Shown: positions 44,977 through 53,244 of the stretch, piece after piece
How positions within the stretch are numbered: position 1 is the stretch's first letter
Layout: each line of letters begins with the position of its first letter
NCBI GenBank assembly: GCA_046348585.1
Contig: JAXMDZ010000001.1
Coordinates: forward strand, 186,001 to 250,000
Direction of reading: 5' to 3'
Length of the DNA stretch: 64,000 bases
Source of the DNA: JADZAI01 sp046348585
Lineage (GTDB): Bacteria; Pseudomonadota; Alphaproteobacteria; Micropepsales; Micropepsaceae
Made by a program: the position numbers and the translations under genes
Notes under the pieces: generated by a model
Told to the model about the DNA's origin: nothing
The model's database searches: none
What the model saw: the letters and a program-made list of their open reading frames with translations, nothing else

Positions 44977-47151
44977 TTAAAGGAAGCTCTGCGGATCGAT
45001 GTCGACCGAGAGGCGCACGCGGCCCGGCGGCGGCGCGGCGGCGAGCCAGGCGCGGACGAAATCCTGGATGCGGAAATTGCGCACCGTCTTGACGAGAAAA
45101 CGCAGCCGCGTGCGCCCCCTCAGCCGGGACATCAGCGCCGGGGCCGGGCCCCAGACGCTTGCGCCCTCCGCCTGCGGCGCGGCGGCGGCGAGAGCGCGCG
45201 CATAGGTATCGACCAGCTGCTCGTCGGCGCTCGAAAGGATGAGCGCCGCGAAACGGCCGAAGGGCGGAAAGCCGAGGCGCTCGCGGTCTTCCATCTCGGC
45301 GGCGAGGAAGCGGTCGCGGTCGCCCGCCGCGATCGCCTGCATCAGCCGGTCCTCCGGCTGGTGGGTCTGGAGCAGCGCGCGGCCCGGCTTGTCGGCGCGC
45401 CCGGCCCGGCCCGCCACCTGATGCAGCAGCTGGAAGGTCCGCTCGCGGGCTCGCGGATCGCCGCCCGACAGGCCGAGATCGGCGTCGATCACCCCGACCA
45501 GCGTGAGGTTCGGGAAATTGTGGCCCTTGGCGACGATCTGCGTGCCGATGAGGATGTCGATCCCGCCCGCCGCCATGCGCTCCAGCGCATCCTGCGTCTG
45601 GCGCGGGCCGTGCAGCGCGTCGGATGAGGCGATGGCGGTGCGCGCCTCGGGCCACAGATGCGTCACCTCCTCGGCGATGCGCTCCACCCCCGGCCCCGAC
45701 GAGGCGATCGCGTTCTCAGCGCCGCATTGCGGGCAGGCGTGCGGCTTCGCCCGCTCGTAGCCGCAATGGTGGCAGGCGAGCTTCATCCGGTAGCGATGCT
45801 CGACCAGCCAGGACGAACAGTTCGGACACTCGATGCGATGGCCGCAGGCCTGGCAGATGTTGAGCGGCGCATAGCCGCGCCGGTTGAGAAAGAGCAGCGA
45901 CTGTTCGCCGCGCTGCAGGGCCGTCTCGATCGCCTCCTCCAGCGGCGGGCTGAGAAAGCGCCCCGAAGGCGGGCGCTGGCGGCGCAGATCGACGAGCGCG
46001 ATCTGCGGCATCACCGCCGCGCCGAAGCGGGCGGGCAGCGTCAGATGGCGGTAGCGGCCCTGCGCGGCGTTGGTCCAGCTTTCCAGCGAGGGCGTCGCCG
46101 AGGCGAGGACGATCGAAAAGCCGCCGAGCCGGGCGCGCATCACCGCCATGTCGCGGGCGTGATAGACGACGCCTTCTTCCTGCTTGAAGGCGCTGTCGTG
46201 CTCCTCGTCGACGATGACGAGGCGCAGATCGGGAAACGGCAGGAACAGCGCCGAGCGGGCCCCGACGACGACCCGCGCCTCGCCTTCGGCTACCTGCCGC
46301 CAGGTGCGGGCGCGCTCCGACGACTTGACGTCGGAATGCCATTCCGACGGGCGGCACCCGAAGCGCGCCTCGAAGCGCTCCATGAACTGATGCGTCAGGG
46401 CGATTTCGGGCAGCAGGATCAGCGCCTGACCGCCGCGCTTGAGGCAGGCGGCGACCGCCTCGAAATAGGTCTCGGTCTTGCCCGAGCCGGTGACCCCGTC
46501 GAGCAGCGTCGCCGAGAAGCCGCCATCCAGCGCCGCGACCAGCGCCTCGGCCGCCGCACGCTGGGCGGGTGAAAGGTCGATGCCGGCATGATCGGGATCG
46601 GGCGCAGCGGGCGCGGCGAAGGCCGGAACCTCGACGCCTTCCAGCGCGCCCGCGTCGATCAGGCCCTTCACCGTCGCGGCGCCGACATGGGCGATCTCGG
46701 CCCATTCGGCCGGGCTGCGGGCGAGGCCGTCGGCCGCCATGTCGAGCACGCGCTGGCGCTGCGGCGTCAGGCGGGCGGGTTCGAGGGGGCCGCGGCGGTA
46801 GAGCGTCTTCAGCTTCGGCGGCGCGAGCGCCTCGCCCGAGCGCAGCGCGAGCGCCAGCACCGCGCCCGGCGGCGCGACGACATAACCCGCCATCCAGTCG
46901 ACGAGATCGCAGAGCACGGCGGGCAGCGGCGGCGCGTCGAAACGGGCGGCGACCGGCTTCAGCTTCTCGCGGCTCACCTCGCCCGTGCCCGGCCCCCAGA
47001 CGACGCCGAGCGCCGTGCGGCGGCCGAGCGGCACTTCCACGATTTCGCCGCGCTTGAGGTCGAGGCCGCCCATCGCGTAATCGAAGGGGCCTGGCGCGCC
47101 GCCGGGCAGCAGCACGCTGACGCTGTCCGCCGTCGCCGGGATGTCGTCCAT
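44977..47151 (-). CDS. priA: Primosomal replication helicase PriA
   Basis: The 724-residue helicase has Walker A GVTGSGKTETYF, the DEEH box (VDEEHDSAFKQEEG), zinc-binding cysteines CQACGHRIECPNCSSW and CHHCGYE...CPQCG, and the helicase C-domain signatures QIVAKGHNFPNLTLVG and HQVAGRAGRADK. It restarts stalled replication forks. The start ATG at 47151 gives the expected N-terminus (SVSVLLPGGAPGPFDYA). It is divergent from the transaldolase gene, 45 bases apart. Confidence 0.95.
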   Translation of the reverse strand: MDDIPATADSVSVLLPGGAPGPFDYAMGGLDLKRGEIVEVPLGRRTALGVVWGPGTGEVSREKLKPVAARFDAPPLPAVLCDLVDWMAGYVVAPPGAVLALALRSGEALAPPKLKTLYRRGPLEPARLTPQRQRVLDMAADGLARSPAEWAEIAHVGAATVKGLIDAGALEGVEVPAFAAPAAPDPDHAGIDLSPAQRAAAEALVAALDGGFSATLLDGVTGSGKTETYFEAVAACLKRGGQALILLPEIALTHQFMERFEARFGCRPSEWHSDVKSSERARTWRQVAEGEARVVVGARSALFLPFPDLRLVIVDEEHDSAFKQEEGVVYHARDMAVMRARLGGFSIVLASATPSLESWTNAAQGRYRHLTLPARFGAAVMPQIALVDLRRQRPPSGRFLSPPLEEAIETALQRGEQSLLFLNRRGYAPLNICQACGHRIECPNCSSWLVEHRYRMKLACHHCGYERAKPHACPQCGAENAIASSGPGVERIAEEVTHLWPEARTAIASSDALHGPRQTQDALERMAAGGIDILIGTQIVAKGHNFPNLTLVGVIDADLGLSGGDPRARERTFQLLHQVAGRAGRADKPGRALLQTHQPEDRLMQAIAAGDRDRFLAAEMEDRERLGFPPFGRFAALILSSADEQLVDTYARALAAAAPQAEGASVWGPAPALMSRLRGRTRLRFLVKTVRNFRIQDFVRAWLAAAPPPGRVRLSVDIDPQSFL

Positions 47152-47196
47152 GTCCGGCAAAATCGCGGCCAGTGCGCCGGGAAGCAAGGGTGAGCC

Positions 47197-47853
47197 ATGA
47201 AGTTCTTTGTCGATACCGCCGAAATCGCCGAGATCGCCGACCTGGCCGCGACCGGGCTGCTGGACGGGGTGACGACCAATCCCTCGCTGATCGCCAAGTC
47301 GGGGCGCAAATTCCTCGACGTGATCGCCGAGATCTGCGCGCTGGTGCCGGGGCCGGTGAGCGCCGAAGTGACCGCGACCGACACCGAGACGATGCTGAAA
47401 GAGGCCGCCGTGCTGCGCAAGATCGCCGCCAACGTGGCGATCAAGCTGCCGCTCACCTGGGACGGGCTGAAGGCCTGCAAGGCGCTGAGCGACGACGGCG
47501 CGACGGTCAACGTGACGCTGTGCTTTTCGGCCAACCAGGCGCTGCTCGCCGCCAAGGCGGGCGCGGCCTATGTCTCGCCCTTCGTCGGGCGGCTGGACGA
47601 TCAGGGCCAGGACGGGATGGAGCTGATCCAGGAGATCAAGGACATCTACGACAACTACCCCGACCTCGAGACCGAGATCCTCGCCGCCTCGATCCGCCAT
47701 CCGATCCATGTGATGCAGGCGGCGCTGATCGGCGCGGACGTGGCGACCGTGCCGCCCGCCGTGCTGCGCCAGCTGGTGAAGCACCCGCTGACCGACAAGG
47801 GTCTGGAGGCCTTCCTCGCCGACTGGAAGAAGACCGGGCAGTCGATTCTCTAA
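47197..47853 (+). CDS. Transaldolase, TalC/FSA type
   Basis: The 218-residue short-form transaldolase has MKFFVDTAEIAEIADL, VTTNPSLIAKSG and the Schiff-base lysine Lys83 in NVAIKLPLT. It acts in the non-oxidative pentose phosphate pathway, or as fructose-6-phosphate aldolase; the two cannot be told apart here. priA next to this gene is a usual alphaproteobacterial pair. AAGGGTGA precedes the ATG. Confidence 0.92.
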   Translation: MKFFVDTAEIAEIADLAATGLLDGVTTNPSLIAKSGRKFLDVIAEICALVPGPVSAEVTATDTETMLKEAAVLRKIAANVAIKLPLTWDGLKACKALSDDGATVNVTLCFSANQALLAAKAGAAYVSPFVGRLDDQGQDGMELIQEIKDIYDNYPDLETEILAASIRHPIHVMQAALIGADVATVPPAVLRQLVKHPLTDKGLEAFLADWKKTGQSIL

Positions 47854-47866
47854 AGAAGCGCTGCCT

Positions 47867-48313
47867 CTAGCGGCGGGTCAGCGTCAGCTTCGCGCCGCCG
47901 GGGCCTTCGCCGTCGAGCGGCGGCAGCCTGTCGGTGCGGAAACGGGCGACCGCCGGACCCTCGTCCGGCCAAAGCGTCAGGCCGGCCGCGTCCAGCGTCC
48001 AGCGCTCAGCCGTAAACGGCAGCGCCGCGCAGGGCGGCCAGACGACCCGCCCGCCGCCCGCCGGACCGCCCGCCCGATCCGGCGGAGGCTCCAGCACGAT
48101 CGGACAGTCCCCGCCCGGACCCGTCAGCGTCCACGCCCCGGCGGGTTCCTCGAAGAGCGGCACCGCGAGCGGCCCGCTCTGGTTGACCGGCACCTCCGGC
48201 GTCAGGCGATGGTCGGACACATCGGCTCCGTTAGCGGCCGGGGCACAGGCCGCGAGCGCCCACCACAGCGGCAGGATCGGTCCGGCCCGGCGGACCGGGC
48301 GGACCGCCGTCAC
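47867..48313 (-). CDS. AprI/Inh-like metalloprotease-inhibitor lipoprotein
   Basis: The GTG at 48313 overlaps the stop of the upstream gene as GTGA. The 148-residue product has a lipoprotein signal (LWWALAAC) and a domain resembling the Inh family: AGAWTLTGPGGDCPIVLEPP, a second Cys (PPCAALPF), then WTLDAAGLTLWPDEGPAVARF. Inh proteins block secreted serralysin-type proteases in the periplasm. The match is by pattern only, so moderate confidence. It is coupled to the LprI/DUF3298 gene. Confidence 0.6.
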   Translation of the reverse strand: MTAVRPVRRAGPILPLWWALAACAPAANGADVSDHRLTPEVPVNQSGPLAVPLFEEPAGAWTLTGPGGDCPIVLEPPPDRAGGPAGGGRVVWPPCAALPFTAERWTLDAAGLTLWPDEGPAVARFRTDRLPPLDGEGPGGAKLTLTRR

Positions 48314-49347
48314 GGCACGATCCAGCCTTTCGGCCCGGCGGCCTCGGCCAGCAGCGCCTTGGGCAGCGTGCAGACGTAATAGCCCTCGGCATAGGAGCCG
48401 AGCGAATAGGGCGGGAAATAGATCTCGGCGCGGTCGTCGTAGATCTGCCAGTTCGCGAAATCGCCGACCCCCTGGGACAGCGCCTCGGCATTGGTCTTCA
48501 GATCCTCGCGGGCCTGGGCCTCGACCTCGGCCGCCGAACCGGGATCGGAGGTGTCGGTGAAGCGCTCGATCTTCTCGCGCAGGATGTCGGCCGTGCAGGC
48601 CTCGATCAGCTTCGGCGTCGCCCCGGCCTTGAAGACGTCGGCATAGGAGAGGATCGCGCCCTCCTTCAGATCGACCGCGATGGCGACCTCGTTGGAATTG
48701 CCGTGCGCGCCGCCGCCATACATGTAGGACGGGATCTTGGCGGCGATGAGATCGGGCGAGGCGTAGGTGACGACCATCGAGGCGTCGTAGCTGCAATCGT
48801 ACTCGAAGCCGGGCTCGACCACGCGCTCGCCGTTCTCGGTTTCCATGCCTTCGAGCGTCGCCTTCACCCAGGCGTCGAAGCCCTTCTCGCCCTCGCCCTT
48901 GGCGGCGTCGCCGAATTTATAGACGGCGACCTCGGCCGAGCACTCGGTCTTGGTCTGCGCGCGGGAATAGAACCACGGCGTCATCGCCGTCCTAAGGCCG
49001 GGGCCCGAGGCCGGCTTGGCGCGCAGGAAATCGGCGCGCTGGTTGGTCTCGTTCAGCAGGCACTCGGTGCGGGCCGGGCCTTCCTGCCACATGCACATCT
49101 CGTCGCGCCGCTTCAGCCAGGCGAGCTGGTTGCCCTTCAGCATCGGCTTCTGCTCGGCGCTGACCCGCCGCGCCACGTCGGCATAGGCCGCGCCCATCGC
49201 GTCGTCGGCGGCCTTGAGCGCCGGATCGTCGCAGATCGCCTTTTCGACCGGCGTGGCGGCCTTGGCGCAATCGAAGGCGAACGCCGAGGGGGCGAAGACA
49301 AGGCCGGCCGCCAGGGCGGCCGAAGCGGTGGCGAGAATGCGGGACAT
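48310..49347 (-). CDS. LprI-like/DUF3298 two-domain secreted protein
   Basis: The 345-residue protein has a signal peptide (cleavage near AFAFD) and an N-terminal LprI/DUF1311 domain (FDCAKAATPVEKAIC, LKGNQLAWLKRRDEMC), the fold of some lysozyme inhibitors. A DUF3298/PdaC-like domain follows (MYGGGAHGNSNEVAIAVDL, then YFPPYSLGSYAEGYY). Both are envelope-associated. It starts 17 bases after sdhB and overlaps the Inh-like gene, so all three may share a transcript. Confidence 0.75.
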   Translation of the reverse strand: MSRILATASAALAAGLVFAPSAFAFDCAKAATPVEKAICDDPALKAADDAMGAAYADVARRVSAEQKPMLKGNQLAWLKRRDEMCMWQEGPARTECLLNETNQRADFLRAKPASGPGLRTAMTPWFYSRAQTKTECSAEVAVYKFGDAAKGEGEKGFDAWVKATLEGMETENGERVVEPGFEYDCSYDASMVVTYASPDLIAAKIPSYMYGGGAHGNSNEVAIAVDLKEGAILSYADVFKAGATPKLIEACTADILREKIERFTDTSDPGSAAEVEAQAREDLKTNAEALSQGVGDFANWQIYDDRAEIYFPPYSLGSYAEGYYVCTLPKALLAEAAGPKGWIVP

Positions 49348-49364
49348 GACGCCGGTCAGCCTTT

Positions 49365-50162
49365 CTAGACGGTACGTTCGACCATCATCTTCTTGATCTC
49401 GCCGATCGCCTTGGCGGGATTAAGGCCCTTGGGGCAGGTGTTCGCGCAATTCATGATCGTGTGGCAGCGATAGAGCTTGAAGGGGTCTTCGAGATTGTCG
49501 AGCCGTTCGCCCTTGGCCTCGTCGCGGCTGTCGGCCAGCCAGCGATAGGCCTGAAGCAGCGCCGCGGGGCCGAGATATTTGTCGCCGTTCCACCAATAGG
49601 ACGGGCACGAGGTCGAGCAGCAGGCGCACAGGATGCACTCGTAGAGGCCGTCGATCTTGGCGCGCTCCTCCGGCGACTGCTTCCATTCGGTCACCGGCTC
49701 GGCCGAGCTGGTCTGGAGATAGGGCTCGATCGAGGCGTACTGGGCGTAGAAATTGGTGAGGTCGGTGACGAGATCCTTGACCACCGGCTGCGAGGGCAGC
49801 GGATAGACCGTCACCACGTCGCCGTGGCCTTCGTCCATGCCCTTGGTGCAGGCGAGCGCATTGCCGCCGTCGATGTTCATCGCGCACGAGCCGCACACGC
49901 CCTCGCGGCACGAGCGGCGGAAGGTGAGCGTCGGATCGATGTTGTTCTTGATCCACAAAAGCCCGTCGAGGACCATCGGCGCGGTCTGGTCGCGGTCGAC
50001 ATAGAAGGTGTCGACCGTCGGGTTGCCGCCGTTCTCCGGGTCGTAGCGATAGACGCGGAACTCGGTCAGATTCTTCGGCGTCGTCCCGTCCGGGTTTTTC
50101 GGCTTGTCCCAGACCTTGCCGGTCTTGACCCGCGAATTCTTCGGCAGCCTCAGCTGGACCAT
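49365..50162 (-). CDS. sdhB: Succinate dehydrogenase iron-sulfur subunit
   Basis: The 265-residue protein has the three cluster motifs: 2Fe-2S SCREGVCGSCAMNIDG, 4Fe-4S CILCACCSTSCP and 3Fe-4S CHTIMNCANTCPKG. It passes electrons from SdhA to the membrane subunits of complex II. sdhCDA lie about 6.6 kb away (56785-59380), so it needs its own promoter. An inverted repeat TTGCG-GT-CGCAA (50197-50208) lies just upstream. Confidence 0.97.
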   Translation of the reverse strand: MVQLRLPKNSRVKTGKVWDKPKNPDGTTPKNLTEFRVYRYDPENGGNPTVDTFYVDRDQTAPMVLDGLLWIKNNIDPTLTFRRSCREGVCGSCAMNIDGGNALACTKGMDEGHGDVVTVYPLPSQPVVKDLVTDLTNFYAQYASIEPYLQTSSAEPVTEWKQSPEERAKIDGLYECILCACCSTSCPSYWWNGDKYLGPAALLQAYRWLADSRDEAKGERLDNLEDPFKLYRCHTIMNCANTCPKGLNPAKAIGEIKKMMVERTV

Positions 50163-50288
50163 GGACGAAGCCTCAAGCGCAGTTTTGGAGGTGATTTTGC
50201 GGTCGCAATTATCGCGCCGTTCGCCCGCCGCCGCCAGACATAAGTCGCGGCGGCGGGCCGAAAAAGGCGGCGGGACCGCCCCCTGCCG
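50163..50288. other. Structured intergenic region upstream of sdhB
   Basis: Contains TTGCG-GT-CGCAA (50197-50208) and a 12-bp perfect GC hairpin (50223-50234 with 50247-50258, 12-base loop) lacking a U-tract on the creD-transcript side. No gene. It may end creD transcription and hold the sdhB promoter. Confidence 0.4.
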
Positions 50289-51653
50289 CTAGGGCGTCCC
50301 GGCCGGGGGCGGGCCGAGGCTCTCCGCGATCCCGGCCTGCGCCTGGTACCAGTCGATGCGCCGCGTCATGAACATCGTGACCGCCAGCGCCAGGAAGCTC
50401 GCCACCGCCCCGGTCAGCAGCGCGTAGTCCTCCTCGTTCAGCAGCGTGAAGAGGAGGCCGTAGAGGACGGCAAGCGCCGCCGCGACGCCGAGGCCGCGCC
50501 GCGCGCCGCCGAGGATCGGCCCGGCATAGAGCGCCGTGAGGCCGGTGCAGGCGAGCGCCGCCGCGATATAGGCCGCCGTGAAGCCGGTCTGTTCGGCGAG
50601 CGCCAGCAGCAGCAGATAGAAAATCACCTGCGCCGCCCCGGCGAGCAGATACTGCACCACATGGATGCGCGCCCCGGTCGCCGTCTCGGCCAGGAAGAAG
50701 ACGAGGAAGGAGAGGCCGATGAAGAGGATCGCGTATTTCAGCGAGCGGTCGACCAGCGCGTAGAAATCGACCGGCTGGAAGAAGGTGACGCCGAACGCCG
50801 CCGCCTCAAGTCTGACGTCTTCGCCGTTGTCCCAGATCTGCGGCAGCGGCCGGGCGAGATGGCTGACCCGCCAGACGGCCGAGAAGCCCTCCGCCCCGAT
50901 GTGGCGTTCCTCGGGCAGATAGGCGCCGTCGAAGCTGGGATGCGGCCAGGGCGAGGCGATGCGGGCCGAGAAAGTCTCCGCCGAGGGCACGAAGGCGAGC
51001 CGTCCGGTGCCGCGCAGCCTCAGCGTCAGGCGGAACGGCGTTTCGCCCTCGCCGGGCGCGAGCGCCGCATGGACCCCGTTCGGGGCCGCCGCGACCCCGG
51101 TGCCGGGCGCGAAATCGGTCCGCTCCGCGCCGTTCCAGATCAGCGTCACCGCCCCGGAGATGCCCCGCACGTCCGAGACCGCGAGCGAAAGAGAGGCGCG
51201 GCTCCAGTCGAGCACCGCGCCGGCCGGAAGGTCCGCTTCGCCCGGCCGCGCGAAACTGCCTTCGAAGGCAAGGTCGGTCGCATAGACCGGCACGCGGAAG
51301 ATGCCGCGCGCCCGTTCCTCGACCGAAGGGGCGGCGGCGGCGTCAAGCGTCTTGGCCAGAACGACGATCCGGCCGGAGGCGGCGGGCGAGAGGATCGCGC
51401 CGGCCGCGTCGCGCTTTTCGGCGACCGTGTAGGGGACAACCAGAAACGGCCCGGCGAGGCTCTGCGCCCCGCCCCATCCCTGGGCGATGCCGGCGGCGGC
51501 CTCGGCGGCATAGCGTTCGCGCTCGTTCACCAGCGAGGAGATCAGCATCAGCGGCACGATCATGATGAGCGTGAGGAAGCCGATGCCGAACAGCTTGAGC
51601 GCGGCGTTGCGCCCGCCGGGCGCGCCGCGTGTGGAAAGGGGGTGTCCGGTCAT
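50289..51653 (-). CDS. creD: CreD-like inner-membrane protein
   Basis: The 454-residue protein has one N-terminal membrane helix, a large extracytoplasmic beta-rich domain (about 50-300) and about five C-terminal helices starting with FYALVDRSLKYAILFIGLSFLVFFLAE, the CreD/CreD-like layout. CreD is an envelope protein induced by CreBC in enterobacteria; no creBC is visible here. It lies between the split sdh genes and is not needed for complex II. Confidence 0.83.
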   Translation of the reverse strand: MTGHPLSTRGAPGGRNAALKLFGIGFLTLIMIVPLMLISSLVNERERYAAEAAAGIAQGWGGAQSLAGPFLVVPYTVAEKRDAAGAILSPAASGRIVVLAKTLDAAAAPSVEERARGIFRVPVYATDLAFEGSFARPGEADLPAGAVLDWSRASLSLAVSDVRGISGAVTLIWNGAERTDFAPGTGVAAAPNGVHAALAPGEGETPFRLTLRLRGTGRLAFVPSAETFSARIASPWPHPSFDGAYLPEERHIGAEGFSAVWRVSHLARPLPQIWDNGEDVRLEAAAFGVTFFQPVDFYALVDRSLKYAILFIGLSFLVFFLAETATGARIHVVQYLLAGAAQVIFYLLLLALAEQTGFTAAYIAAALACTGLTALYAGPILGGARRGLGVAAALAVLYGLLFTLLNEEDYALLTGAVASFLALAVTMFMTRRIDWYQAQAGIAESLGPPPAGTP

Positions 51654-51740
51654 GTGATCCCGCGTCGTATCCCAGCCGCCGCGGGGAACGACGCTCCCGC
51701 CCGATCGTGGCGGAAATGGGCGCGGCCGGCGTGACGAGCG

Positions 51741-53165
51741 CTACGCCGGAGCCGACTTGCCGCCCTTGCCGCGATAGAGCGTGCGGATCGTGCCGAAGCG
51801 CCCCTTCTGTTCGCAGCACATCATCCACTCGACCTGCGGATACTTGGCCGCCGCGATGTCGAACACCTGCCGCCACCAGATCGGCGGCATGATCGTGCAA
51901 TGGGCGTTCTCGCCGTTCGGCAGCGTCTTAATCGCCGGATAGCTGGCGGCGACGACATAGACGAATTTGCGGGCGTGCCCGAACATCTCGTCGACGATCC
52001 ACGGCACGTCGTCGACCGGAATGTGCTCGACCACGTCGGTCGAAATCACGCCGTCGGCCTGGCCCTCGAACGGCTCGGCGAAGGGCGGATAGCCGGGGTC
52101 GTAGCAGATGATTTTCACGCCGCCCCAGTCGGGCTGGCTGCGATAGCGCGAACCTTCCGGCGCGCCGGGCCAGGGGGCGTGCAGCTTTCCCTTGCCCGCG
52201 CCGTAGTCGAGGATGTCGTGCGCGCCTGTCTCGCGCACCAGCGCGCCGATCGGCGCAAAGCTCTTCTTCAGCGTGCGGCCGGCGAAATACTCCGCCTTCT
52301 CACTGCCTGCCGCCTCGGTCGCCTCGAAGCCGTGCATCAGGCGGTACTGCTCCAGCAATTCGCCGTAGCGCACCGAGGGCTTCGCCTTGGTGAAGACGAG
52401 GAAGCCGGCGGCGTTGGCCTCGGCCTCGGCCTCATACCATGGCCCTGCGGTCGGGCTTTCGCGGTAGCGCAGCACTTCCGGGAACGGCTTCCACGGCTGG
52501 GTGTGCAGCGTCGTGTAGTGGATGAGCTTGGTCTGCGAGATCGGGATTTCGCCGTCGCGGGCGTTCCAGGCCGCCGGAATATGGCCCCACAGGCCCGCCG
52601 CCTTGGCGCTGGCGCGGAACTCCTTGTGGCCGTCGCCCGCCTTGACGCGGTCGAGGTTCCAGTGCGGCGCCATCTTCGCGCAGTCGATCAGCATGACCGA
52701 GGTCTCGCTGTCGTTGATCGCTCCGACGCCCTTGTCGCCCAGATCAGTGTCGAACAGCTCGGCCGGATCGGCGAGATAGATCTGATCGACGTCGTTGTAG
52801 ATCGCCTTGCCCGCGCCGCCCGCCCAGGTCGGGATCGCATAGCGATAGTGCGAGAAGCCGGTCGCCCAGCGCGGGCGCTCGATGCCCTTGATGTTCTTCA
52901 TCAGGTGGATTTCGTAGGCGCGGCCGGGATCGCGGTGGCGGGCGATCGACCAGATCAGCACCCGCTCGGCGCGCAGCTGGCGCGGCTCGGTGCCGATGAA
53001 GATGCGCACCGGCGGCTTGCCGTTCGGCGGCGCGGTCGGCTCCAGCACGAGGCGCAGCGGTTCGGCGTTCTGGCCCGGCGGGTGGACGACCAGCTTGGTG
53101 CGCCAATGGGCGAGGGTTCTGTCCCTGAAGCCCGTCCTGAAGGGGTTCTTGTGCCTGCGGCCCAT
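51741..53165 (-). CDS. GT8-like glycosyltransferase fused to a SAM methyltransferase-like domain
   Basis: From the ATG at 53165 the product has 474 residues. The N-terminal half (about 50-240) looks like a GT8/galactosyltransferase-type domain with DVD at 125-127 in YNDVDQIYLADP. The C-terminal half (about 310-450) has a class I methyltransferase motif I LDYGAGKGKL (319-328) and the acidic TDVVEHIPV (386-394) typical of such enzymes. I do not recognise the combination. It probably modifies surface glycans. It is followed upstream by a GT4 gene. Confidence 0.68.
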   Translation of the reverse strand: MGRRHKNPFRTGFRDRTLAHWRTKLVVHPPGQNAEPLRLVLEPTAPPNGKPPVRIFIGTEPRQLRAERVLIWSIARHRDPGRAYEIHLMKNIKGIERPRWATGFSHYRYAIPTWAGGAGKAIYNDVDQIYLADPAELFDTDLGDKGVGAINDSETSVMLIDCAKMAPHWNLDRVKAGDGHKEFRASAKAAGLWGHIPAAWNARDGEIPISQTKLIHYTTLHTQPWKPFPEVLRYRESPTAGPWYEAEAEANAAGFLVFTKAKPSVRYGELLEQYRLMHGFEATEAAGSEKAEYFAGRTLKKSFAPIGALVRETGAHDILDYGAGKGKLHAPWPGAPEGSRYRSQPDWGGVKIICYDPGYPPFAEPFEGQADGVISTDVVEHIPVDDVPWIVDEMFGHARKFVYVVAASYPAIKTLPNGENAHCTIMPPIWWRQVFDIAAAKYPQVEWMMCCEQKGRFGTIRTLYRGKGGKSAPA

Positions 53166-53244
53166 GGTTCCGACCCGATGTGCTGCGCCGTCCGGGCGCG
53201 CGCATCGCCCTCGCACAGCCCGCGCCGCCCCGCAAGGGAGCCGA

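Noticed and set aside
47152..47784. N-terminal extension of priA upstream of 47151
   Set aside because: The extension overlaps the transaldolase gene on the opposite strand and has low-complexity composition; PriA begins with the usual N-terminus at 47151.
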